A stretch of 64,000 bases of DNA from Flammula alnicola. Lineage: Eukaryota > Basidiomycota > Agaricomycetes > Agaricales > Strophariaceae. The notes below the pieces were generated by a model. It did not search any database and had not been told where the DNA came from. It was given only the letters and a program-made list of their open reading frames with translations. Made by a program: the position numbers and the translations under genes. Every line of letters starts with the position of its first letter. Position 1 is the stretch's first letter. Shown here in pieces: positions 51,713 to 60,018 of this stretch. The DNA lies in the NCBI GenBank assembly GCA_015499995.1, contig JADNRV010000025.1, forward strand, positions 310,001 through 374,000, in the 5' to 3' direction.

Positions 51713-51813
51713 GCATCGACTTCCTTGTCTCGCTCCTCAAGAAGAACTGGCAAAACATCAAGTCCCTGCACGTCAAGTCCATGATGGGCAAGCCCATTCA
51801 TCTGTTCACATAA
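51713..51813 (+). pseudogene. Captured C-terminal exon of an unidentified host gene
   Basis: After a good splice acceptor (ttgtatag) the frame reads GIDFLVSLLKKNWQNIKSLH, then VKSMMGKPIHLFT and a stop. The preceding bases (WEHHVE, then gtacgtagtt) look like the previous exon end and donor. So genomic DNA with an intron was taken up. The parent gene is not recognised. Confidence 0.4.
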
Positions 51814-51837
51814 CCGCCGTCACTGACTCAACCCCTC

Positions 51838-51926
51838 ACGACCGATGGTGACCGATGGTGCCCGCGAGCATGCCAGATGCGACCACGACCGACGGACGTC
51901 GAGCACGATGAACACCAGATTGGCTG
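51838..51926 (+). repeat. 89-bp direct repeat, copy 2
   Basis: Second copy of the unit at 50,590-50,678. It is immediately followed by AT-rich DNA that leads to the right end of the nested element. Confidence 0.75.
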
Positions 51927-52081
51927 TGAGGAGATGTCAGATAATGTTTTAGATACAGCATCAAGTTTCCTACTAAAAGTTCTTATTTGTATCAAACACT
52001 TTGGTAATATAATTTTACATTTTGTAGCTATAAAACAAATTATATTTGGAAAAAGGCCACCTAGATTCTTAGACTGCTCTG

Positions 52082-52200
52082 AAAGTGTCATAGGATATAT
52101 TAAAATTGATGGAACCTTCTGGGAAGCTTCTGGCATCACAGGAGTGTCATAGGATATATTAAAATTGATGGAACTTTCTGGGAAGTCTCCTGGCGTCACA
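52082..52200 (+). repeat. Tandem duplication of a 59-bp unit
   Basis: Two copies with few differences, each containing agtgtcataggatatatt and aaaattgatggaac. A third start (ggagtgtcc) follows at 52,201. It forms the right subterminal region of the nested element. Confidence 0.8.
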
Positions 52201-52302
52201 GGAGTGTCCCAGGGCACATATAGTGCCCTGGGATGCCCTGGTAGTATGTCTTCCAGCCAAATTTTCCTAGGATGACCTGGGGCAAAAGTGTTTTTCCTGA
52301 TG

Positions 52303-52924
52303 CTCAATGAAGAAAGCCGCGCCTCGGCTACGCTACATCCCTCTACCACAGTGCTCTGGATTGTCTGCCGCCTTTTCATTTTCAACCATCATTGATTTGC
52401 AAATCCGAGTTTTTCTACTCCTTTCTACTCTTTCATTACAATACCTTCATGTTCGTCTAGCAGTTCCTGACATATGTCTTTGTTGGGTATGCAGTCAATA
52501 ACATTTCGACCAAACATTTCGACTGACCTTGATTTTATTCCTTCAGATAGGCCACCCACCATCTGTGATCCCCCTTGTCGTGCTACCCAGCAGCCTCGTG
52601 AATCCCGTGCACTGTCAATGACTCCGAAGTGCCCACGCACATCGCCCTCAATCACACCAACCCCGAGGAGAGCTTCCTATGCCAATGCGACTCAGAGCAG
52701 TTCTACTACCAGTTCTGACTGGCCGACACCCAGACGCAGGATGCCATGCACGAGCAGTGGATCTGGAGTGCGCAGAAGTGGCAGGACAAAAATAGGTCAG
52801 TTACAGCCGTTGGATTTGTCCAGATGGTCACTGACTTGGATCCTAGTTACATCGAAGAGTTCTGGTATGAATTCACGCCATTTTACCACAGTTTATGGAA
52901 ACTATGTGTCTTACATAGTATCTA
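52303..52924 (+). other. Exon-like debris between nested element and acetyltransferase remnant
   Basis: About 620 bases inside the KDZ element. One frame gives EVPTHIALNHTNPEESFLCQ then CDSEQFYYQF and DAMHEQWIWSAQKWQDKNR, with frame breaks. It may be part of a captured gene, but I cannot identify it. Confidence 0.3.
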
Positions 52925-54870
52925 TTGCAGATTGGTTCGATGTCCTTGACGACCATAACCTGCCTGTCCTGACAGAACGAGAAGTTGTGCACAATCCTGT
53001 CGAAAGGAGGTAAGTACCGCCCTCGATAATTGTGTATGGCCTTGACTTACCCCTTAGATATCCTCAATTCACTCAGAAGTGCTGCCTAGCTCTTGTCGTC
53101 TTGTGGTCCAACCCACCAGTGATGCACAGCGGCGTTGATGAGACGTCCGATGCAAGTCTCGAAATGAGGTAAGCATCGATCTCAGGTCAAGAATACCCCT
53201 CACTTACCTCTGATCCAGCCCCCAACGCGCTCCGCACGCATTATCTTCATCTCGTTACCCCATTGTGGCCAACGCCAGCGGGCACGATAGCCTAGATGAG
53301 CAGGACGCATGAACAGATGGAATTAGGGTCTCCAGAGTGCAAGAAAACGGTGCGAAAACGTACCCGCAACAAGACTCACGGCGTATCCGTGCACGTCCAT
53401 TCGTGATGAAGACCATCGCCAGCAACCCATCTAGTAGGCAGCTAGAGCTAGCCCATAAATGCTGTCCATGATTGCGAGTCGATAGGATGGCGGTGGGTGT
53501 GGAGATAATGGGTCGGCGGGGTAAAGCCTACAAGGTACACATCCCGAACACAGTATGTATATGATAGCTCGAACACTCACTTTCCTCCACATTTCCCAGC
53601 CGAGAACACCTTTCCCTGCTCTACTCGCAACCCACGAGGCATCCGCAATGCGATGTGTACACCAAGAACGGATCCGACGGCTGTGGTGGATAGTTGAATC
53701 CGTTCAAGCGGAATGCTTCCACCAACACCAACACCATCTCCAACTCCAACGGTAACACCAATAACAGTAACAACGGCTTAACGGAAGAAGCACAATAATC
53801 GACGAGGTAGCACCAGCAGCACCAGAGCCGCGCCACCGCCTCAGCTTAGCAGCATCGCTTTCTAACCTCCGCCGCTCCGTCGTTGGGTCGATCTCCTCCT
53901 CGACATCGAGTGGGGGGGTTCCGAGTCGACGCTGAATGGTCCAAGTCGCCGATGGACACCGAGCCATATTGAGGATGAGGAGACGAGGCGGATGACAGAG
54001 CTGACGCCCAGAAGCAAGACGTCTATGGGGCTGGTGGAACCCGAGAGATACGACGAGGTGGCAGGATACGCGGGTGTTGGGCATGACAGATGAGGGAAAG
54101 AACTTTGTCACGAGCCATGGGTTCAGCCCCGATGCGTTTGTGCAGATGATGTTCCAGGCGGCGTATTTTGGGCTTTATGGTTAGTATATTTTTTGTTCTT
54201 AGAAGAGAAGAATCGACGCTGATGTTTTCTTTATAGGTCGCATAGAGTGTGTGTACGAGCCTGCCATGACCAAGGCATTCTTGCATGGGCGTACGGAGGC
54301 TGTTCGGTCGATCCAGCCTGAGATTGTCAATTTCACAAAGGTGCGCATATATTCATGTTTTTCCACTCTAAGAAATCAGAAAGAAAGAAGCTGATTGTAG
54401 TGATGGTTCGTCTAGACATTCTATTCCGATGCAACCCCCGCGCAAAAGGTCACTGCAGCGCAAGGCGTGCGAGAAGCATGTCAAGTTGACGAGGGACTGT
54501 AGTCAAGGATTGGGCCAGGACAGGTGGGTTTTCGTCCACCTCAGCTTGCTTGCATTTAACTCATTTTCATTTCGCACAGACATCTATATGCGATATACTG
54601 CCTCATCCAATGGCAGATGCAGAACAAGTACGAATCAGAGCCCAATGGCATCGCCTCTCCTTCGCCCTCGCCCCCGCCCCATTCATACAAAATGAACAAG
54701 ATGCCGACGATCTTCACTGAACCCCGAACCCGGCTGGGCGCAACTGGGCACATCTATCCTATCTATGTCGAACTACAGTAACCCTGCCGTGAGGGTGTTC
54801 AGGTTTGGCCCTGTCGCGGCCGATGGGTATGACATTGGCTATATCATCAAGGAGGATGGGATCTCTGTGT
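52925..54870 (+). pseudogene. Captured carnitine O-acetyltransferase remnant, introns retained
   Basis: The clear part is 54,093-54,870. GKNFVTSHGFSPDAFVQMMF and QAAYFGLYG are followed by an intron, then GRIECVYEPAMTKAFLHGRT and EAVRSIQPEIVNFTK. Another intron precedes KHVKLTRDCSQGLGQDR, HLYAIYCLIQWQMQNK, MPTIFTEP and NPAVRVFRFGPVAADGYDIG with YIIKEDGISV. This is the C-terminal half of fungal carnitine acetyltransferase, which moves acetyl groups between CoA and carnitine. Frameshifts lie near 54,455 and 54,740. An earlier piece at 52,945 (WFDVLDDHNLPVLTEREVVH) may be from the same gene. Retained GT-AG introns point to DNA-level capture rather than retroposition. It stops abruptly before the next gene. 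Confidence 0.7.
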
Positions 54871-54936
54871 ATGTTCAACCTTAGCACTTCGCCTAACATG
54901 GTCGATTGTATTGGGTTCAAAATCTCATTACTATAT

Positions 54937-57809
54937 CTACTCCTTGTCTGAATCCATCGTCAGGTCGATTACCTCGGCATCCTGCATTTTTCCCTTCCCC
55001 TTCCAGTTAGCAATTGTCTCGTCAACTGGTTCCTGCTTGACAGCTGGAGGAGTTGAATCAGTCAGGTCGATGACCTGTGAAGATTTTCCTGGGGTATGAG
55101 CTCTACCCAACAATGCCTCAAAGGCCTCCCGTTTCACTGGCTGTAAGGTAGTCAGTGAATATAACGCAATGAAGATAAATCTCGAGAACATACAGTGTGG
55201 GGAACGGGAGGAGTGCCTCGAAGAATGGTAAGCGCATCTTCTTGCGAAATGTGCTTATCATCTTGTATCAAAAGAAGGAGTGTTTCTGGGAGTAAAAACT
55301 CGTTAACAAAAGCATTCCAGCTGAGTGGATGATAAAAATCATGCTCGAACAATGCCTCCATAAATAGTCCTCGAAGGGTAGAAGCAATGATATCCTGTCC
55401 TTTCGCACCATAACTGAACAATAATTTAGATAAAGGGATGCTAAAGTTAATAAGGACATGAACTCACTAAGCTGCATTCCAATGGAAACTCCCTTGTTTC
55501 TGAGTCTGACTGGATCCCGCAGTGAACGATGCCCTGGCAGACTGAAAGAAACCACTTTCTTCAGGTTCCATAGCTATCTCATCGAGTATATCTTTGAGAT
55601 CAAGTACTCGTTCTCCTAGCTTATCAAAATTGACAGATGACACTGGTCTGAACGACGCCTGTACTGGCAATGGATCAACTTGAATAGCACAATCCCCTGC
55701 TGAAGTCAGGTAGGCAGTTGGAGATGGAATGCGGGCGTGGGGAATGTCCTCATCGGAGCTTGTAGAGGTCTCATTGTCTGAGCTGCCGGAACTTGAAGGA
55801 CTTCCACTGTGCCGTTTCTTGTGAGAGCGAACCGATTTATCTGGGGGTGAAGGTGATTCACTAGAATCATCACCAGCGGTGGAACTGGAAGGGCTTCTGA
55901 AATATTTTCGAGAGCGAGTGGATTTCTTGCGCTTTTCAAGTTCTGGAGCGGAAGAGGGAAGTCTGCTTGGATGGTCAATTGCATCCAAGAAATGGGGAAA
56001 CTTCGCCTCGTCTGATCTGCCAAGCTCAATGAAAAGATCACAGATTGCAACGTCCTGCTCAAACCAGAGTTTTCGGTGTTCATAAAATGTGGTCTTTGCC
56101 CATTTGGTATTGGGAAAGGCAGCGACAAATGCTTGTTCAACTGTTATCCTGCGACCTTTTGCGCGTTTGCCCTTGGATTTCTTGGATCTGTGTTGGCGAC
56201 TTTGGTCTCGAGAAACTGAACCAGAAATTGTGTCGCGCATCTGACAAAGCCCATTGTGGATTTCGTAGACATGGAAATCGAATGGCCATTGCTTCAACTT
56301 TGCCTCTTCGGGTTGAGTAGGATTGGACGGCAAAGTGTTAGACTCTGTATCATGTAGCAATGTTGATTGGAGAGCCACAGATTGAACGTCAGAAGGAATT
56401 GGCAAAGGAATGGAGGAACCAGTGCCTGTCGAATCGCTGTGTGGTAGAGAGGCTCGGACTTCTTTCTCAGCCTGTGGTTTACGGGCAGTCATGGTATCAT
56501 CCTTGCGAGGAGCCTTCTTGATAGGCGATACGAAGTCATCTCCCAATCTCTTGACTCCAATGGAACTTGACTGCCGTTTTGTCTGCTGCTTGAGCTCTTG
56601 TTCAATCCCCGGGCAGTCATCAAGACCTTTGCGAAGACTTGGTCGAATTTTGAGAAGGACACGTTGCCCTTTCTCGACGAGAAGAATACTGTGCATGTGC
56701 ACGGTAATCCACTCAGAGCCCTGCCAGAAGTCGATTCTTGTGTTTTCCTGGAGTTCGAGCTCTGTAACAAGCTCCTGGCATGCGGATAGACGAAGGTGTG
56801 GAAATGTAGGGATATATTCATCGAGTCGTACAGGAGGCTCTCCATTCTAAACAAAATGACGAAGGTACAATGTTAAGTAGTTGAACAAATAGAAAATATC
56901 AAAAAGTCATACCGTGTGATAGACAACAAGAATGACTGTCCTTTTCTTGCGTTCCTCTATTTCATGCTGCTGAACTTTGAGATTCTTCGTGGATGCAGTT
57001 TTTTGAACAGCAATGTCATGTCGAGCAGACCATGTTCCACCAACCGGTTGTGCAAGTGGTTTCAACCGGATGATAGGTTGTGGAGCTTGAGATTGAGTAG
57101 ATGGAAGAGGCACTGAATCGACAGGAAGATTCTCGGTAATTGGTTGGAAAGTGGGAGTGGCTGGTTGCGATGCTTGAGATGGAACGGGGCCTGTGGCAAA
57201 AATTGTGGGTGCCTGTTGAAGGAAAATCTGCGGCTGTGAATGAGCATTACACTGCTTGCGTGCTTGACCATTGCGAGATGCGCTAAGGCATGCTTGGATA
57301 CAGCATCGCTTGCATTTATGCTCAATACACGTCTTGCTTCCTTGCGTACGGGTTCCAGCCTGGGTATGGCAATTGTGGGTTGCGCAAAGAATCTTGTTTC
57401 CTTGAGGTGCAGTCAGCTCAGATGCAGGAGGTAGAGTTGGCTGAGGGGCAGGAGGCGTTGGTGCTGGAGGTCTAGCTTCAGGCGGACGGAGATCTCTCGG
57501 AATTCCCGATGGATGTCCTGGATACCTAAGGCGGTTTAAGAGCCATTTAGCATCCTCGTAGTTGTATGCAGGAGTGTGATAGACAGTCCAATAGCAGGAT
57601 GAGCACTATAAAATTTTTATTAATGACTGAAATCATTGCTATCAAAAAGAAAAGAAACGTACGGATTGAACAATCGACCCTCTCATCTCAGGTCTTGCAC
57701 CTTTGCCTTCATAGATGCGAATTGGGTTCATAGGCGCCCCACATGGGCGACCACTTTTCCCAGAACATACAGCGACTGGGTTGATGACAGGATCGGGGGG
57801 GATATTCAT
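54937..57809 (-). CDS. Transposon cargo protein: Cys-rich, Ser-rich, two SUMO-interaction-like motifs
   Basis: Start MNIPPDPVINPVAVCSGKSG at 57,809. The exons read open to the stop at 54,937. The N-terminal cysteine zone is CSGKSGRPCGAPMNPIR with CSSCYWTVYH. The second cluster is CATHNC, TCIEHKCKRCCIQACLS and CNAHSQ. Next is a globular segment (WQGSEWITVHMHSILLVEKG). A central block WPFDFHVYEIHNGLCQMRDT and RITVEQAFVAAFPNTKWAKT precedes YEHRKLWFEQDVAICDLF. A Ser/Arg-rich stretch follows, then AFVNEFLLPETLLLLIQDD. The C-terminus has two hydrophobic-acidic motifs, QVIDLTDSTPP and EVIDLTMDSD, which match the SUMO-interaction consensus. I recall similar proteins from agaricomycete transposon-rich regions. 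The function is not known. The two cysteine clusters could bind zinc and DNA. Confidence 0.7.
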
Positions 57810-57861
57810 GATAAAATAGCTTGAATTTTTGGGATACGTTACAGGATGTTATATACTAGAG

Positions 57862-58233
57862 AGAATCGACACGCTTTGACGTCAACAAAGTGCTACCATC
57901 TTGTAGCCTATGCAATGGGTAAAAGCGTGCGGTGGGAGACGCTTGGGCAGTGATGATTGCGCGGTTGCTTGACCATCTTCGAGGTGACGGGGCTTGCAGC
58001 TTTGCCAGGTGTGAGGGTTGGGTATGTCGATGAGGAGTTTGCGTATTAGAATCAACACGCTTTGACGTCAACAAAGCGCTGCCGTCTCGTAGACTATGCG
58101 ATGGGTGAAAGCGTGTTATGGGGTGCGCTTGGGCAGTGATGATTGCGGGGTTGCTTTGACTTTGCTTTGACCATCTTGGAGGTGACCGGGATTGCAGCTT
58201 TTCCAAGTGTGAGGGTTGTGTATGCTGAAGAAA
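57862..58233 (+). repeat. Tandem duplication, 186-bp unit
   Basis: Copies begin at 57,862 and 58,048 with agaatcgacacgctttgacg and agaatcaacacgctttgacg. They share cttgggcagtgatgattgcg and ttgcagctttt-type blocks. The second copy has a small internal duplication (ctttgactttgcttt). It lies upstream of the cargo gene start and may be part of its promoter region. Confidence 0.8.
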
Positions 58234-58384
58234 AGTTGTGTGTGGCATTGGAGAGGAGAGGCGGCGGGGTGGCGGCGGCGGCAGTGATGAAAGGTGTAAC
58301 CGTCGTGATGTCACCGTGATGAGCAGCGACGAGTCGCCGACGACGCGTCGGTGGTCACAAGTGTCACAGAAACAAAAAAAAACA

Positions 58385-58438
58385 TGACCCGTCCGCCGAA
58401 CTGTCCGCCGAACTGTTCGCCACATTTAATTCCAGCAG
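58385..58438 (-). repeat. Right terminal inverted repeat of the KDZ element
   Basis: It contains two exact tandem copies of the 12-mer GTCCGCCGAACT (58,391-58,414) and a third degenerate one. Then come ACATTTAATTCCA and the target duplication. The 12-mer is a plausible transposase-binding site. Confidence 0.65.
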
Positions 58439-60018
58439 ATCTGATTTCCTGAATCCCTCACAGTCGGTGAGAGTGAAGTACTCACGATCGCTTGAATGAC
58501 ACGCAGCTCTTGCATACCGCTATGAGAGTCGAGGCCTCTCGCACATACGAGCGCTTCCAATCCATCGAATCCAAGGTTCTTCTGCACGACCTTGTTGAGA
58601 AGGATAACTCCCAATACGTGCTCCATATTCACCGGTTAGTGTTGTTTAAGTATGTATTCTATCGTTCTCAGTTCATGAGATATATAAATTACCTTAATTC
58701 CTGAATCTCGTGTTAGCACTCCAGGAAAATATATAGTCGAATCTGTGGGTCGTTCTGTCTCTCCCTGTAACGATTCCTACCTTAAATCTAAGTATACATC
58801 AGTGGCTCGTTCTACTTCAGCTTCCAGTAACACGTTCAGATTATCCCTCGTTAACCTGTTTTGAAATAGCATTTGCTCCAATGGTCCTGGTGCGCGCCCG
58901 AAGGGCGGCGGAAAGTAGACACGGAACTTTACTTGCCGTCGATCACAAGAAACGCTCTGGAGAAGGACGCAAATTTCGGCTTGAACGGGATTGAGATCGC
59001 ATATGCTATTTCTGTGCCAGGTCAGCACCATATGGTTTTTTCTGTTCTGGTATGGCAAAGGTTTGAATATCTTTTCTCAAACGATTTCAACACTAGAGGT
59101 GTTTTTTCTTAAGCTTTGGTGCCTTTCAGTCATTTAATTGAACTACCTATAAACCATTTAGTGGCAACGCTCCGTTATCCAGAGGCCATGAAGAGGGCAC
59201 AAGACGAAATCGACGCCCTCGTGGGCTCCAGTCACCTGCCCGAATTTACGAGAGGGGTTTCTTCAACTTCCTTAGCCTACACGGGGGCAGTCAGCAAGGA
59301 AATTCGTTAATTTGATAAGATATTTCGGAAACCATCTTATATATTTTAGCTCTCGACAGCCTCCAACTGCACCGCTGGCTCTACCTCATAGTGTTATCAC
59401 GGATGTCATATATGAGGATGAGATGTTCATCCCGAGTCAGCGGTAATATGGTTTATTCCAAGACCTAGTATGCTCTTTCTCATCTCGTGCACGCAATCTG
59501 ATGTTTTCTACTTAGTGCAATGAGTAAAGATGAAGAGGTAGGTATATTTTTCTTCCGTTGCTATGATATCAAGTAACAAGCTACTAACATATAGTGTGGT
59601 ACAGACGTTTCATTGCCTGAGGAATTTAGACCGGAAAGATACCTTGCTGACGGGAATTTGGTTCATCTCCTGATCCTACCTTTTTCTTTGGCTTCGGAAG
59701 CCGAATATGTCCCGGTGTGCACATTGCATAGAAGTCATTATTAATTGCTATAACAAGGTATTGCCTTCTTCCCCTTGTTATTACCTGACTCATTTTTCTT
59801 GTCCTCGCACCGTCAGGATACTGTGGGCGTTCGATATCTCTCCCCCATTGGATGAGAAAGGTATGGCAATGCTACCATCCACAGACGACTTTATTGATAG
59901 CCTCGTTGGCCACCCGCGTCCGTTCGAATTTCTTCTCCAACCTAGGAAAGAAGTTGCTCATTCCATAATCACGGAGGAATGGAAACGAGCAGAAGAAGAA
60001 GCTTCTGCGTGGATGTAG

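Larger units (their letters stand above)
48475..52302. mobile_element. Nested non-autonomous element with ~38-bp terminal inverted repeats
   Basis: Left end 48,475-48,512 and the reverse complement of the right end 52,265-52,302 both begin CATCAGGAAAAACACTTTT. They match at roughly 34 of 38 positions. Subterminal zones are full of CCTAGG and CCCTGGG-type motifs in both orientations. No transposase was found, so it is non-autonomous. The interior holds minisatellites, an array of inverted repeats, GC-rich low-complexity DNA and exon-like fragments. A CTCAATG lies directly after the right end (52,303) and again at 48,439-48,445, 29 bases before the left repeat. This could be a target duplication if the true left end is further out. 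The superfamily is unknown. Confidence 0.65.
44980..58438. mobile_element. KDZ-superfamily DNA transposon, 13.46 kb, with cargo
   Basis: Flanked by ATCTGATC (44,972-44,979) and ATCTGATT (58,439-58,446), an 8-bp near-duplicate. The ends are imperfect inverted repeats: left CATTGGAATGAAAAGCG, right (reverse complement) CTGCTGGAATTAAATGTGG. Both run into copies of GTCCGCCGAAC. Eight-base target duplications are known for Zisupton, a member of this superfamily. Inside are a transposase-like gene (45,214-47,490), a nested element (48,475-52,302), a captured carnitine acetyltransferase remnant, a cysteine-rich cargo gene (54,937-57,809) and minisatellites. The element sits within an intron of a P450 pseudogene. 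The family call rests on the transposase-like gene. The exact ends are inferred by eye. Confidence 0.75.
44385..60018 (+). pseudogene. Cytochrome P450 pseudogene (copy 2), split by a 13.46 kb transposon
   Basis: A paralogue of copy 1. Left part: membrane anchor MLIPLPVAAIIAVVVYTMSW, LPPLKSFTALCKRF, GTIKVVTHLLEKR, then EILSGNM and GTRWRNW. Two in-frame stops lie here, TGA at 44,890-44,892 and TAA at 44,908-44,910. A GTAAGT donor is at 44,941. Right part from 58,507: MRVEASRTYERFQSIESKVL, KRAQDEIDALVGSSHLPEF, LPEEFRPERYLADG and the haem loop FGFGSRICPG (59,687-59,716). A TAG follows at 59,729, then WAFDISPPLDEKG and KRAEEEASAWM at 60,018. Left and right join into one gene if 44,980-58,438 and one 8-bp duplicate are removed, leaving an intron of about 99 nt. 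The nonsense codons show the gene is dead. Whether it died before or after the insertion cannot be told. Confidence 0.8.

Noticed and set aside
48439..52309. CTCAATG pair as the target duplication of the nested element
   Set aside because: It abuts the right end only. The left copy is 29 bases away from the inverted repeat, so the match may be chance.
54937..57809. TET/JBP dioxygenase as the KDZ cargo
   Set aside because: Some fungal KDZ elements carry such genes, but no HxD or dioxygenase core is present here.
44980..58438. A Starship or LTR-type interpretation of the large insertion
   Set aside because: No tyrosine recombinase, reverse transcriptase, long terminal direct repeats or Gag/Pol pieces. 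The short inverted ends and CxC-cluster transposase fit KDZ better.
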